Shown: piece by piece, positions 7,233 to 16,614 of the stretch | Position numbering within the stretch: the first letter of the stretch is position 1 | Layout of the letters: each line of letters opens with the position of its first letter | NCBI GenBank assembly: GCA_027492275.1 | Contig: JAPUFC010000032.1 | Location: 1 to 64,000, forward strand | Direction of reading: 5' to 3' | From: Mesorhizobium sp. | GTDB taxonomy: Bacteria; Pseudomonadota; Alphaproteobacteria; Rhizobiales; Rhizobiaceae | Length of the DNA: 64,000 nucleotides | Position numbers and translations under genes: made by a program | Notes under the pieces: model-generated | The model's database searches: none | What the model was told of the DNA's origin: nothing | What the model saw: only the letters and a program-made list of their open reading frames with translations

Positions 7233-9974
7233 CTATCCGACCGCCTGCCGGCGGTCCTGCTCCTCTGTTTTCCCGCCCGCCGCGACCAGCTCGTTCAGCA
7301 TGAAGGGCATGATGCCGCCGCTGCGAAGGTAGTCGACATCGGCCAGCGTATCGACGCGCAGCATCAGCGGCACCGTCGAGCTGCGTCCGTCGGCGCGGTG
7401 GACGGCCAGCGACAGCCTCTGGCGCGGCACGGCGTCGCCGTCCAGGCCGAGGATGTCGAAGCTCTCGGACCCGTCCAGCGCCAGGTCGGCAAGGCGCGTC
7501 CCCGGCTCGAACTGGCAGGGCAGCACGCCCAGGCCGATCAGATTGCTGCGGTGGATGCGTTCGAATCCCTCGGCGACCACCGCGCGCACGCCGAGCAGGC
7601 GCGTGACCTTGGCCGCCCAGTCGCGGGCGCTGCCGGTGCCGTATTCCTGCCCGGCGAACACGACCAGCGGAACGCGCTCGTCCCGGTATCGCTCGGCCGC
7701 GTCGTGGATGGTCATGGTCTCGCCGCCGGGCTGGTGAGCCGTGAAGCCGCCTTCCATGCCCGGCACCATGAGGTTGCGCAGGCGCGGGTTCGAGAAGCCG
7801 CCGCGGATCATCGCCTCGTGGTTCATGCGGCGCGCGCCGAAATTGTTGAAGTCCGCCGGCGGCACCCCGAGGCCGTCGAGGTAGACGGCGGCCGGCGTTC
7901 CCCGGCGGATGCTACCGATCGGGCTGATATGGTCCGTGGTGATGGAATCGCCGAGGATCGCCAGCGCCCTCGCCCCTCGCACGGGCGCCAGCGACGACAC
8001 GGAGAATTCGGCGGCCAGGAACGGCGGCTCCTTGAGATAGGTGGATTGCGGGTCCCAGGGATAAAGCGCGCCCTCCACTTGCGGAATCGCCCGCCAGTCG
8101 GGGTCCTCGGCCGCGAAATCATGCGAGTAGACCTCGCGATAGAAAGCCGGATTCGCGGCGGCGCCCTGCGCCCGCGCCAGTTCGGACGGGCCCGGCCAGA
8201 TGTCGCGGAGGTACACGGGCGCGCCGGCCGTATCCAGGCCCAGCGGCTCGCTGGAAAGGTCGATGTCGATGCGGCCGGCCAGCGCGAAGGCGACCACCAA
8301 AGGCGGGCTGGCGAGAAAGGCCGCCCGTACCGACGGATGGATGCGCGCCTCGAAATTGCGGTTGCCCGAGAGGACGGCGCAGGCGACGAGGTCGCCGCGC
8401 GCGATTTCGGCCTCCACTCCCGGATCGAGCGGGCCCGACGCGCCGACGCAGGTAGCGCAGCTGTAGCCGGCGACCGCGAAACCCAGCGCGTCGAGCGGCG
8501 CCTGCAGCCCGGCCGCCTCCAGATAGCGGCTGACCACCATCGAGCCCGGCGTCAGCGAGGTCTTGACCCAGGGCTTGACGGTCAATCCCCGCGCGACGGC
8601 GTTTTGGGCGAGAAGGCCGGCGGCCAGCATGACCCCCGGATTGGACGTGTTGGTGCAGGAGGTTATGGCGGCGATGACCACGTCGCCGTCGCGAAGGGGG
8701 CGCTGCCCGGCGGCCGCGTCGACGGCGGCGGGTTTCGCGGCCTTCCCGTAGCCGCCGGCCTGCGGCGGCGCGATGAGTGTGTCGAGGAACCTCGCCTTGA
8801 TGTCGTCGAGGGCGATCCTGTCCTGCGGGCGCTTCGGGCCGGCGACGTTGGGAACGATCGAGGCGAGGTCGAGCTCGATCGTGCGCGAATAGTCGACCTC
8901 GCTCGCGCGAGGCGCCCCGAAGCAGCCCTGCGCGCGATAGACGGCCTCGGTCGTCCTCACCACCTCGTCCGGACGGCCGGTCTGGCGCAGATAGGCGAGG
9001 CTTTGCGCGTCGACCGGGAAGTAGCCGATCGTCGCGCCGTACTCGACCGCCATGTTCGCCACTGTCGCCCGGTCCGGGACGCTGAGATTGGCGACGCCCT
9101 CGCCGAAGAACTCGACGAACGCGCCGACCACCTTGGCGCGGCGCAGCATCTCGGTCACGTGCAGCACGAGGTCGGTCGCCGTCACGCCCGGCCGCAGCGC
9201 ATTGCTCACATGCACCCCGACGACGTCGGGCGTCGGCATGAAGATGGGCTGGCCGAGCATCGCGGCCTGCACCTCGATGCCGCCGACGCCCCAGCCGACG
9301 GCGCCCAGTCCCGCGATCATGCAGGTGTGGGAGTCCGAGCCGACCAGCGTGTCCGGGTAGCAGATGCCGTCCCTGACCAGGTAGCCGGGCGCAAGAAGTT
9401 CGAGGTTCAACTGGTGCAGGATGCCCGCGCCGGGCGGAAACAGCCTGATGCCGCCATAGGCCTGCATCGCCCACTTCACGAAGCGGTAGCGTTCCGCGTT
9501 GCGCTTGATGTCGAGCGCCGTGTTCAGCCGCAGCGCGTCCGGCCGGGCGTGGTAGTCGACGGTGAGCGTGTGGTCCAGCGCCATGTCGACGGGCACCTTC
9601 GGGCCGACCATGTCCGCCCGGAAGCCGCGCTTCGCCATCGCTCCCCGCATCGCGGTCAGATCGCCGAGCACGGGAATGCCGGCCGCGCAGTTCAGCACCA
9701 CCCTGCCCACGACGAACGGGATGTCGGCGTCCCGCGCGCCGTTGGGTTTCCAGTTGGCCAGGCTGGCGACATGCTGCGGCGTCACCTTCCTGCCGTCGCA
9801 GTTGCGCAGCACCGATTCCAGCACGATGCGCAGCGATCTCGGCAGGCGCTCGACCGCGCCGACGCCGATCTCCTCCAGCGCCTGCACCGAGAAATACCGG
9901 AGCGCGGCGTCGCCGCCGTCCAGCGCGCGCAGCGTCTTTCGGCGCAGCGCGCCGGCGTCCGGCAGCGCCCTCAT
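7233..9974 (-). CDS. aconitase-family hydratase, divergent AcnA-like
   Basis: A 913-aa protein with the AcnA/IRP domain order. [4Fe-4S] ligands are visible as CTNTSNP and CATCVG. Further active-site segments are retained: LDHTLTVD, GSDSHTCM, NRNFEARIHPS, TTDHISPIGS, and the catalytic serine loop in YGTGSARDWAAK. The loop that normally reads QDFTG is NCAAG, removing a conserved glutamine, and the RRGN motif reads RRMN. The start codon overlaps the stop of the MmgE/PrpD gene (ATGA), so the two are translationally linked. I infer a catabolic (de)hydratase on a citrate-like acid rather than the TCA-cycle enzyme. Confidence 0.85.
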   Translation of the reverse strand: MRALPDAGALRRKTLRALDGGDAALRYFSVQALEEIGVGAVERLPRSLRIVLESVLRNCDGRKVTPQHVASLANWKPNGARDADIPFVVGRVVLNCAAGIPVLGDLTAMRGAMAKRGFRADMVGPKVPVDMALDHTLTVDYHARPDALRLNTALDIKRNAERYRFVKWAMQAYGGIRLFPPGAGILHQLNLELLAPGYLVRDGICYPDTLVGSDSHTCMIAGLGAVGWGVGGIEVQAAMLGQPIFMPTPDVVGVHVSNALRPGVTATDLVLHVTEMLRRAKVVGAFVEFFGEGVANLSVPDRATVANMAVEYGATIGYFPVDAQSLAYLRQTGRPDEVVRTTEAVYRAQGCFGAPRASEVDYSRTIELDLASIVPNVAGPKRPQDRIALDDIKARFLDTLIAPPQAGGYGKAAKPAAVDAAAGQRPLRDGDVVIAAITSCTNTSNPGVMLAAGLLAQNAVARGLTVKPWVKTSLTPGSMVVSRYLEAAGLQAPLDALGFAVAGYSCATCVGASGPLDPGVEAEIARGDLVACAVLSGNRNFEARIHPSVRAAFLASPPLVVAFALAGRIDIDLSSEPLGLDTAGAPVYLRDIWPGPSELARAQGAAANPAFYREVYSHDFAAEDPDWRAIPQVEGALYPWDPQSTYLKEPPFLAAEFSVSSLAPVRGARALAILGDSITTDHISPIGSIRRGTPAAVYLDGLGVPPADFNNFGARRMNHEAMIRGGFSNPRLRNLMVPGMEGGFTAHQPGGETMTIHDAAERYRDERVPLVVFAGQEYGTGSARDWAAKVTRLLGVRAVVAEGFERIHRSNLIGLGVLPCQFEPGTRLADLALDGSESFDILGLDGDAVPRQRLSLAVHRADGRSSTVPLMLRVDTLADVDYLRSGGIMPFMLNELVAAGGKTEEQDRRQAVG

Positions 9975-11341
9975 GCGAGATTGTCCGTGAGCTGCCGCAC
10001 CGAGGCCAGCGCGGCGAGGTTCGCCACCGCCTCGGTGAGCGCGCCGGCCTTGTCGTCCGACAGCCTTCCCCGCGTCAGCAGGCGGAATTTGGCGCGGCTC
10101 TCGTCCTCGGTGCAGGGATCCTCCGGCGTGCCGTGGCAGTCCAGCACCAGCCCTTCCACCCGGCCGCGCCCGCCGGCCGTCAGCGACACGCTGGCGCCGT
10201 ACTGCGCCGGGTACACCGCCTCGATGCGCGGATCGACGACCACCTCGACGCGCCGGGCGAGCGCGCGGATCGGTTCGCTCGCCACCGCCTCGGCCGAGAA
10301 GTTCGCGGGATCGCGCGGATCTCCGGCAAGCGCCAGCGCGGCGCAGTACGGAATGCTGTACTGCGCGCCCATCGTGTCGACAGGGGCAGGCTCGCTGTTG
10401 TTCTGCATGGCGTAGCGGCTGACGCCGACGCGCACGGACTCCACCTGGCGCGGGTCAAGCGGTTCCGGTCCGCGCAGGTCGAGGATGAGCTGCACCGTCG
10501 ACTGGATCCAGCCGCAGATCGGAAACACCTTGAACCACGTCTTGCCGATCGCCCAGTCCGCGCCGAGCGCGCTGCCGAGCTTTTCCGGCGCTGCGGTGCC
10601 GCCGCCGAAAACCTCGACCAGGCCGAAGCGGCTGTCGAGCGCGTAGGGCGGCCCCATGAAGCCGCGATCCGCAAGCCGGCTGGAACGCACCCCCGCCTCG
10701 GCCGCGCGGCCGAGATGCAGGCGCTTGACCATGCCGCCGCCCTTCCCGACGGCGAAGCTCTTGATACCGGCCGCGGCCGAGCAGCTCAGGCCGATGGCCG
10801 ATTTGAACCGGTCCAGCGGCAAGCCCATGACGATGCCGGCCGCGGCGGCGCATGCGGCCGGCGCGGCGAGGCTGGTGACGTGGAACCCCTTGCGCGACGG
10901 CTCGGCCCCCAGCGCCAGGCCGATGCGGTGCATGACCTCGTAGCCGGCGACGATGCCTTCCAGCAGGCGCGCGCCGCTGGCGCCGGCCATCTCGGCGCTC
11001 GCCAGCGCGGCCGGTATCACCGCCGCGCCGGGATGGACGATGGATTCGGCGATCAGGTCGTCGAGTTCGAAGCCGTGGATGGCGGTGCCGTTGCACAGCG
11101 CCGCCGCCGGCGCGGCGAGCTTTTCGGGGCGGCCGATGAGGGTGCTGGCGCCCCGCGCGCCTTCGCTCACCATCTCGTCCGCCAGGATCCGCGACCACGG
11201 CTGCGTGGAGCCGAATACGCCGCAGGCAAGCGCCTCGAGCAGGCAGATGCGCGCCTGTTCGACGACGGCGGGCGGAAGCCGGTCCAGCGAAATCCCGTGC
11301 ACGAACTCGATCAGCGCATGGCCGTGACTGACTTCGCTCAT
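9971..11341 (-). CDS. MmgE/PrpD-family protein
   Basis: A 456-aa cofactor-independent protein of the family that contains 2-methylcitrate dehydratase PrpD, cis-aconitate decarboxylase and iminodisuccinate epimerase. Family segments are ARICLLEALACGVFG, NGTAIHGFELDD, VHPGAAVIPAALA and a Lys/His-containing stretch KGGGMVKRLHLGRA. It lies 49 bp after the decarboxylase beta subunit and overlaps the aconitase-family gene by 4 bp. In methylcitrate pathways a PrpD- or AcnD-type dehydratase works with an aconitase, so the adjacency suggests a joint isomerisation of a tricarboxylate. No PrpB or PrpC gene is present, so ordinary propionate metabolism is unlikely. Confidence 0.85.
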   Translation of the reverse strand: MSEVSHGHALIEFVHGISLDRLPPAVVEQARICLLEALACGVFGSTQPWSRILADEMVSEGARGASTLIGRPEKLAAPAAALCNGTAIHGFELDDLIAESIVHPGAAVIPAALASAEMAGASGARLLEGIVAGYEVMHRIGLALGAEPSRKGFHVTSLAAPAACAAAAGIVMGLPLDRFKSAIGLSCSAAAGIKSFAVGKGGGMVKRLHLGRAAEAGVRSSRLADRGFMGPPYALDSRFGLVEVFGGGTAAPEKLGSALGADWAIGKTWFKVFPICGWIQSTVQLILDLRGPEPLDPRQVESVRVGVSRYAMQNNSEPAPVDTMGAQYSIPYCAALALAGDPRDPANFSAEAVASEPIRALARRVEVVVDPRIEAVYPAQYGASVSLTAGGRGRVEGLVLDCHGTPEDPCTEDESRAKFRLLTRGRLSDDKAGALTEAVANLAALASVRQLTDNLA

Positions 11342-11390
11342 TCCGCTGCCCGTGTTTTCCGCATTCGCACCGCTCTCGCCGCAGCCTGGT

Positions 11391-11990
11391 TCAGAAGAAG
11401 GCCCGCTCGGCGCCGAGCAGGTTCTCGCGGAACCTGTCCTTCAGATAGGCGCCGTCGCGAACCCGGATCGACATCGGGTAGCGCTGCGTGTTGACCTTGA
11501 TGGCGACGAAGAAGGGGCCGTCCTGGCTGAACAGCTTTGGCGCGGCCGCCGCAAGCTCGTCCTCCGTGCGCACCGTTTCTGATGCCGCGAAGCCGCATGC
11601 CTTCGCCATGGCGGCGAGATCGGCGCCGCGCCGGGTGTGCGTGGCCTGCATGCCGGTCTCGCTGTAGTGCTCGTTGTCGATGACCGCGACGGCGAGGTTC
11701 GGCGGACGCTGCGCGCCGATCGTCGCGAAAGCCCCGAGGCCCATCAGCATCTCGCCGTCGCCGGTCATGACCAGCACGCGCCGGTCGGGCTGGGCGATGG
11801 CGAGGCCGAGGCCGACCATCGCCGCCGCGCCCATGCCGCCCCACAGGCAGAAAGTGTTCGGATGGTCCACCGTGCCCGCGTCATAGGTGGTCGATCCGAG
11901 GCCGGTGACGATCAGGGCGTCGCCCCGGTGGGCGACGATCGTCCGCATCACCGCGCGCCGGTCCATGGTGCCGCTGGATTCTCCGGTCAT
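11391..11990 (-). CDS. ThDP-dependent decarboxylase, beta (pyrophosphate-binding) subunit
   Basis: A 199-aa split subunit equivalent to the C-terminal ThDP-binding domain of 2-oxoacid decarboxylases. The GDG...N motif is visible as GDGEMLMGLGAF with the Asn in VIDNEHYSETG. Split enzymes of this type include sulfopyruvate decarboxylase (ComDE) and some phosphonopyruvate decarboxylases. The ATG at 11990 begins 2 bp after the alpha-subunit stop, which supports obligate pairing. With an aldehyde dehydrogenase gene just upstream in the operon, a 2-oxoacid to aldehyde to acid sequence is a reasonable inference. The side-chain specificity cannot be read. Confidence 0.85.
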   Translation of the reverse strand: MTGESSGTMDRRAVMRTIVAHRGDALIVTGLGSTTYDAGTVDHPNTFCLWGGMGAAAMVGLGLAIAQPDRRVLVMTGDGEMLMGLGAFATIGAQRPPNLAVAVIDNEHYSETGMQATHTRRGADLAAMAKACGFAASETVRTEDELAAAAPKLFSQDGPFFVAIKVNTQRYPMSIRVRDGAYLKDRFRENLLGAERAFF

Positions 11991-11992
11991 GG

Positions 11993-12553
11993 TCACTTGC
12001 TCCAGTCCTTGAAGCCGAGAAGGCGCTGGCTCAGCAGAACCGCGACCTGGCAGTTCGACGAGAAGGCGAGTTGCGCGGCGGCATAGACGACCTGCCCCAC
12101 CTCGTCGGGCGCCGTCGCCCGCTGCACATAGACGCCGATGTCGTGCAGCACGCGCTCGGTGTTCTGTCCCATCGGAAGCTGCCAGGGATTGAACTCGCCC
12201 CACTCGCCCCGCATCGTCACCACCATCAGCAGCGGCATGCGGCAATGCACCGGCACGCTCAGCATGTTGATGCAGTTGCCGACGCCGGAGGACTGCATCA
12301 GCAAGGCCCCGCGATCGCCGCCGAGCCAGGCTCCGGCGAGCATGGCCACACCCTCCTGCTCCGTCGTCAGCGACACGGCCGTCATGTCGCGGTCGGCCTG
12401 GCATTGCAGGATGAGTTCCTTGTGGCCCGCGTCCGGCACATAGGCCACCTGCTTCACGTCGGCCCGCTTGAGGGCGTCGTAGATGTCGCCCGGCCAGAGG
12501 CGGGGACTGGGTTCCTTGGTCACATTGGCTCCGTGCGGTGATCCTGCCGACAT
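11993..12553 (-). CDS. ThDP-dependent decarboxylase, alpha (pyrimidine-binding) subunit
   Basis: A 186-aa partner of the beta subunit, matching the N-terminal Pyr domain of ThDP decarboxylases. The conserved glutamate that activates the cofactor lies in LTTEQEGVAM, and AGAWLGGDRGALLMQSSG follows. The start is uncertain: ATG at 12553 has GAGGAG about 14 bp upstream, while GTG at 12523 has GGAG at 5 bp and gives a shorter N-terminus. The gene is 112 bp from the aldehyde dehydrogenase, the largest gap in this operon apart from none other over 75 bp, so an internal promoter is possible. Confidence 0.82.
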   Translation of the reverse strand: MSAGSPHGANVTKEPSPRLWPGDIYDALKRADVKQVAYVPDAGHKELILQCQADRDMTAVSLTTEQEGVAMLAGAWLGGDRGALLMQSSGVGNCINMLSVPVHCRMPLLMVVTMRGEWGEFNPWQLPMGQNTERVLHDIGVYVQRATAPDEVGQVVYAAAQLAFSSNCQVAVLLSQRLLGFKDWSK

Positions 12554-12665
12554 CTGCTTTCGTCCGGCTCCTCGATGCAGCAACTATGAAATGCGGCGGC
12601 CATCCCACAACGCTTCATTGCCGCTACTACTATTCGGGGTCGGCATACTCCTTTCCGGCGGGCGC

Positions 12666-14144
12666 TCAGCGCTGCACGAAGGGGTTGGCCGACGGCGCGC
12701 CGAAATTCATCCAGACGCTTTTGACCTGGAGATATTCCTTGATCATCTCCGCGCCGTTCTCGCGACCGATGCCGCTCTGCCGGTAGCCGCCGAACGGCGA
12801 CATGTAGCTGGTCGCGCGATAGGTGTTCACCCAGACGGTGCCCGCCTTCAGCGCCTCCGTCATGCGGATCGCCCGCCCGACATCCCGGGTCCAGACGCCG
12901 GCGGCCAGCCCGTAGATCGTCTCGTTGGCGATGCGGACGGCGTCGTCCTCGTCCTTGAAGCGGATGACCGCCAGCACCGGGCCGAAAACCTCCTCCTGGG
13001 CGATGCGCATGCGGTTGTCGACGTCCTTGAAGATGGTCGGCTCGACGAACCAGCCGTCGCCGCATTCCGGCCGCCGGCCCGGCCCGCCGCCGGCGACGAG
13101 CGTCGCCCCCTCCCCCTTGGCCACCGCGATGTAGTCGAGCACCTTGTCGTATTGCGGCCGTGTCGTGATCGGTCCGATCTGCGTCTCCATCGACGCCGGG
13201 TCCCCCATGCGGGCCGCACGGACCTTGTCCGTCAGCCGTTCGAGGAACGCGTCGTGGACGGAATCCTCCACGAGCAGCCTCGATCCGGCAAGGCAGGTCT
13301 GGCCGGTGGCCGCGAAAATGCCCGAGATCGCGCCGTTGACCGCGTCATCGAGGTCGGCGTCCGCGAAGACGATGTTCGGCGACTTGCCGCCGAGCTCCAT
13401 CGTCACGTGCTTCATCGTCTGCGCGGCCGAGGCGTAGATCCGCCGGCCGGTCGCGTCGGAGCCGGTGAAGGCGACCTTCGCCACCTTCGGATGCTCGACC
13501 AGCGGCGTGCCGACCTCCGGCCCGAAACCGGTAACGACATTGACCAGCCCGGGCGGCGCGCCCGCCTCCTCGATCAGCTTGACGAATTCGAGCGCCGACG
13601 CCGACGTGAACTCTGACGGCTTTATCACCACGGTGTTGCCGGCGGCGAGCGCCGGCGCGAGCTTCCACGTGGTCAGCATCAGCGGGGAGTTCCACGGCGT
13701 GATGACCGCCACCACGCCCAGCGGTTCGTAGCGCGTGTAGTTGAGATAGCCGCGCTTATCGAGCGGGATCACCGCGCCCTCGACCTTGTCGGCGAGGCCG
13801 CCGTAATAGTGATACCAGTTCGGGATGTAGCGGAGCTGCGCCAGCATCTCGGCCATCAGCTTGCCGTTGTCCCGCACCTCGATCGCCGCCAGGCGCTCCG
13901 CGTCGCGCGCGACGAGATCGCCGATGCGGCGAAGCAACGCGCCCCGCTCGCTGGCCGTGCTGGTTGCCCAGGGCCCGGCGAGGAAGGCGCGCTCGGCCGC
14001 CGCGACCGCCAGCTCGACATCCGCCGCGTTGCCGCGCGCGATCCGCGCCCACGGCTTGCCGGTGTAGGGATTGTAGCTGTCGAACCAGTCGCCGCCGGCG
14101 GGATTCACGAACGTCCCGTCGATATAGTGCTGAAAGTCCTGCAT
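12666..14144 (-). CDS. aldehyde dehydrogenase
   Basis: A 492-aa NAD(P)-dependent aldehyde dehydrogenase. The Rossmann/binding segment is VAVITPWNSPLMLTTWKLAP, the general base Glu lies in TMELGGKSPN, and the nucleophilic Cys in TGQTCLAGSR. The C-terminal FGGYRQSGIGRENG is of the betaine/aminobutyraldehyde/ phenylacetaldehyde-like group. The frame is open to 14261, but ATG at 14144 gives the family N-terminus (QHYIDGTFVNP), and the extra residues upstream are not family-like. It sits 28 bp after the 3-hydroxyisobutyrate-dehydrogenase-like gene. It could oxidise the aldehyde made by the split decarboxylase. Confidence 0.9.
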   Translation of the reverse strand: MQDFQHYIDGTFVNPAGGDWFDSYNPYTGKPWARIARGNAADVELAVAAAERAFLAGPWATSTASERGALLRRIGDLVARDAERLAAIEVRDNGKLMAEMLAQLRYIPNWYHYYGGLADKVEGAVIPLDKRGYLNYTRYEPLGVVAVITPWNSPLMLTTWKLAPALAAGNTVVIKPSEFTSASALEFVKLIEEAGAPPGLVNVVTGFGPEVGTPLVEHPKVAKVAFTGSDATGRRIYASAAQTMKHVTMELGGKSPNIVFADADLDDAVNGAISGIFAATGQTCLAGSRLLVEDSVHDAFLERLTDKVRAARMGDPASMETQIGPITTRPQYDKVLDYIAVAKGEGATLVAGGGPGRRPECGDGWFVEPTIFKDVDNRMRIAQEEVFGPVLAVIRFKDEDDAVRIANETIYGLAAGVWTRDVGRAIRMTEALKAGTVWVNTYRATSYMSPFGGYRQSGIGRENGAEMIKEYLQVKSVWMNFGAPSANPFVQR

Positions 14145-14172
14145 CGTCGTCACCGTCACGTCAGTCCAAAAA

Positions 14173-15081
14173 TCATTCGGGCCGTCCGTTCGCGTCGCGT
14201 TCGAGCACGAAGCGCGCGAATTCGGTGTGATCGGCGTCCGCGCCGATCCAGGAGCGGGCATCCTGCCAGATGCCGAGGCACGAGCGGCCGAGCGTCGCGT
14301 CGACGCCGCAGGCCTGCGCCACCTCCATCGCCAGACCGAGGTCCTTGACCATCAGATCGAGGGCGAAGCCGGAATTGTAGGCGCCGTTCAGCACATACTG
14401 CTTGAACTTGTTCTCGGTGCTGTTGTTACGCCCGGTGGAGGCGTTGAGCACGTCGATCAGCACCGCGCCCTCGACGCCGAAGCGCTCCGCGACGAGCAGG
14501 GCCTCGGCCGCGGCGGCAAGGCCTGCGGCGGAGACGTAGTTATTGAGCACCTTCACCGCGTGGCCGGCGCCCAGCGGCCCGACATAGAAGCGCCGGCCCA
14601 TCGCCGAAAGGATCGGGTCCATCTCCGCCGCCAGCGCTTCCGGGCCGCCGACCATGATCGACAGCGAGCCCGCGACCGCGCCCTTGACGCCGCCGGAAAC
14701 GGGCGCGTCCAGCATGGCGACGCCGCTTCGCGCCAGTTCCGCGCCGAGCTCGCGCGTGCCGACCGGCGCCGAGGAGCTCATGTCGATGATCGTCTTGCCC
14801 GCGCCGAGCCCGGCCATCAGGCTGTCGCCGTCGCCGGCCGCGACCCGCCGCACGATCCTGCCGTCCGGCAGCATCAGGATGACGACGTCGCACGATGCCG
14901 CGAGGCCGGCAAGCGAGTCGGAGGTTCCGCAGCCGATCTCCGAGGCGACGGCCGCCGCCCGCGCGCCATCGGCATCGTGCACGATGACGCGCCAGCCGGC
15001 CTTGACGAGGTTGGCCGCCATCGGGCGGCCCATATTGCCGATGCCGACAAAGCCGACGCTGGTGTTGTCGATCGTCCTCAT
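14173..15081 (-). CDS. NAD(P)-dependent 3-hydroxyacid dehydrogenase (3-hydroxyisobutyrate dehydrogenase family)
   Basis: A 302-aa beta-hydroxyacid dehydrogenase. The N-terminal cofactor loop is VGFVGIGNMGRPMAANL, the substrate-binding motif DAPVSGGVKGA is present, and the catalytic lysine lies in KVLNNYVSA. The family contains 3-hydroxyisobutyrate, tartronate semialdehyde and 4-hydroxybutyrate dehydrogenases. The ATG at 15081 has AGGA at 8 bp and is preferred over the upstream ATG, which would add eight residues. It is 52 bp from livF in the same operon. It may interconvert a 3-hydroxy acid with the semialdehyde handled by the adjacent aldehyde dehydrogenase. Confidence 0.88.
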   Translation of the reverse strand: MRTIDNTSVGFVGIGNMGRPMAANLVKAGWRVIVHDADGARAAAVASEIGCGTSDSLAGLAASCDVVILMLPDGRIVRRVAAGDGDSLMAGLGAGKTIIDMSSSAPVGTRELGAELARSGVAMLDAPVSGGVKGAVAGSLSIMVGGPEALAAEMDPILSAMGRRFYVGPLGAGHAVKVLNNYVSAAGLAAAAEALLVAERFGVEGAVLIDVLNASTGRNNSTENKFKQYVLNGAYNSGFALDLMVKDLGLAMEVAQACGVDATLGRSCLGIWQDARSWIGADADHTEFARFVLERDANGRPE

Positions 15082-15133
15082 GGACAAATTCCTCACATTG
15101 AACAACGGCCGCGCAGCCCGGCTCGAAACGGCC

Positions 15134-15847
15134 TCAACTGCCGAGATACGCCTTCGCGATCACCGGATCGTCGGCCATCGTCGCGGTCGGCCCGTGCTTG
15201 ACAATATTGCCCGTTTCCATGACGTAGCAGCGCTGGCCGTAACGAAGCGCCAGCCCGACATTCTGTTCGACCAGCAGCATCGGTACGCCGCTCTCGTTGA
15301 TGCCGCGCACGATGTCGAAGAGGTCCCGCGTGACCAAGGGCGCGAGGCCGAGCGACGGTTCGTCCAGCATGAGAAGCTTTGGCTGTGCCATCAGCCCCCT
15401 GCCGACGGCCAGCATCTGCTGCTCGCCCCCCGACAGCGACCAGCCATAGGAGCCGATGCGGTCCTTCAGCCGGGGAAAATGCGCCAGCGCCTCCTCGATG
15501 CCCTGCCGGATGCCGGCCGCCGAGCGCCCGACGGCATGGCCGCCGACTTCGAGATTCTCGCGTACGGTCATGCCCGGAAAGATGCGCCGTCCCTCCGGCA
15601 CGTGCACGATGCCGAGGCGCACGATGTCCTCCGGTTCCAGCCTGTCGATGCGCTCGCCCAGGAAGGAAATTTCGCCGCGGCGCTGGATAACCCCGGAAAT
15701 GGCGCGCAGCAGGGTGCTCTTGCCCGCGCCGTTCGCGCCGATCAGCACCACGATCTCGCCCTGGTCCACCTCCAGCGACGCCTCGTGCAACGACTGCATG
15801 GGTCCGTAGAAGGCCGATACCGAGGCCAGCTTCAGCATCGCGCTCAT
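15134..15847 (-). CDS. livF: branched-chain-type ABC transporter ATPase LivF
   Basis: A 237-aa cytoplasmic ATPase with Walker A GANGAGKST, signature LSGGEQQ and Walker B LLMLDEPSLGLAP. The short N-terminus and the HVPEGRRIFPGMTVRENL segment mark the LivF branch. It overlaps livG by 4 bp. Together with LivG it drives import through LivHM. Liv-type systems also take up aromatic acids, dicarboxylates and short amides, so the substrate is set by the binding protein and is unknown here. Confidence 0.93.
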   Translation of the reverse strand: MSAMLKLASVSAFYGPMQSLHEASLEVDQGEIVVLIGANGAGKSTLLRAISGVIQRRGEISFLGERIDRLEPEDIVRLGIVHVPEGRRIFPGMTVRENLEVGGHAVGRSAAGIRQGIEEALAHFPRLKDRIGSYGWSLSGGEQQMLAVGRGLMAQPKLLMLDEPSLGLAPLVTRDLFDIVRGINESGVPMLLVEQNVGLALRYGQRCYVMETGNIVKHGPTATMADDPVIAKAYLGS

Positions 15848-16614
15848 GCGTGGATGCCTTCCCCCAGATAGGCCGTGATCACCTGCTGGTCGGCCTGCAC
15901 GTCGGCCGTCCTGCCGGTGGCGATCAACTTGCCGAAATTCACGGCCGACACGGTCTGCGACACCGACATCAAAAGGCGCATGTCGTGCTCGACCAGCAGG
16001 ATCGTGGCGCCGAAGACGTCGCAGATGCGCGTCAGGAGCAGGCCGAGATCCTTTTTCTCGGAGCTGTTCAGGCCGGCGGCCGGCTCGTCGAGAAGCATGA
16101 GCTGGGAGCCGCTGGCCAGCACGCGGGCGATCTCGACCAGCCGCTGGTGGCCGTAGGGCAGATTGCGCGGATGCTCGTCCGCAAACGCTTCCATGCCCAT
16201 GAAGCGCAGCGCCTCGACCGCGCGGGTCCGCGTTTCATCGACCTCGCGCCGGACGAACGGGCTGTTCAGCACGATGCCCAGCAGCGAGCCCTGCTGCTGG
16301 GTGACCCGGCCGAGCATGACGTTCTCGATGACGGTGAGCGTCGGAAACAGGCGGATGTTCTGGAACGTGCGCCCGATGCCGGCGCGCGCGCGTTCGTTCG
16401 GCTTCAGCCGGGTCAGCTCCCGGCCGCCCAGCTTGATCGAGCCGGCGGTCGGCCGGTAGATGCCGCTGATCAGGTTCAGGATGGTCGACTTTCCCGATCC
16501 GTTCGGCCCGATCAGGCCGTGCACGCCGCCCGCCACCACAGCGATGTTCAGGGAATCGACGGCCGTCAGCCCGCCGAACCGCTTGGTCAGGTTGGTGATC
16601 GACAGCAGCGTCAT
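15844..16614 (-). CDS. livG: branched-chain-type ABC transporter ATPase LivG
   Basis: A 256-aa ATPase with Walker A GPNGSGKST, the GIGRTFQNIRLFPTLTVIEN segment typical of LivG, and Walker B LMLLDEPAAGLN. In place of the usual LSGGQ signature the sequence reads LPYGHQR, as is common in LivG. The ATG at 16614 overlaps the livM stop (ATGA), showing translational coupling; the longer frame to 16719 is a shadow of livM. Confidence 0.93.
   Translation of the reverse strand: MTLLSITNLTKRFGGLTAVDSLNIAVVAGGVHGLIGPNGSGKSTILNLISGIYRPTAGSIKLGGRELTRLKPNERARAGIGRTFQNIRLFPTLTVIENVMLGRVTQQQGSLLGIVLNSPFVRREVDETRTRAVEALRFMGMEAFADEHPRNLPYGHQRLVEIARVLASGSQLMLLDEPAAGLNSSEKKDLGLLLTRICDVFGATILLVEHDMRLLMSVSQTVSAVNFGKLIATGRTADVQADQQVITAYLGEGIHA

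Noticed and set aside
7398-10415. Very long open frame (about 1005 codons) on the plus strand opposite the aconitase-family gene
   Set aside because: It is the antisense shadow of real minus-strand genes in GC-rich DNA. Its translation is rich in Arg, Ala, His and Asp, without recognisable domains.
9971-11341. prpD of the methylcitrate cycle
   Set aside because: No prpB or prpC neighbour, and the partner enzymes differ, so only the family name is given.
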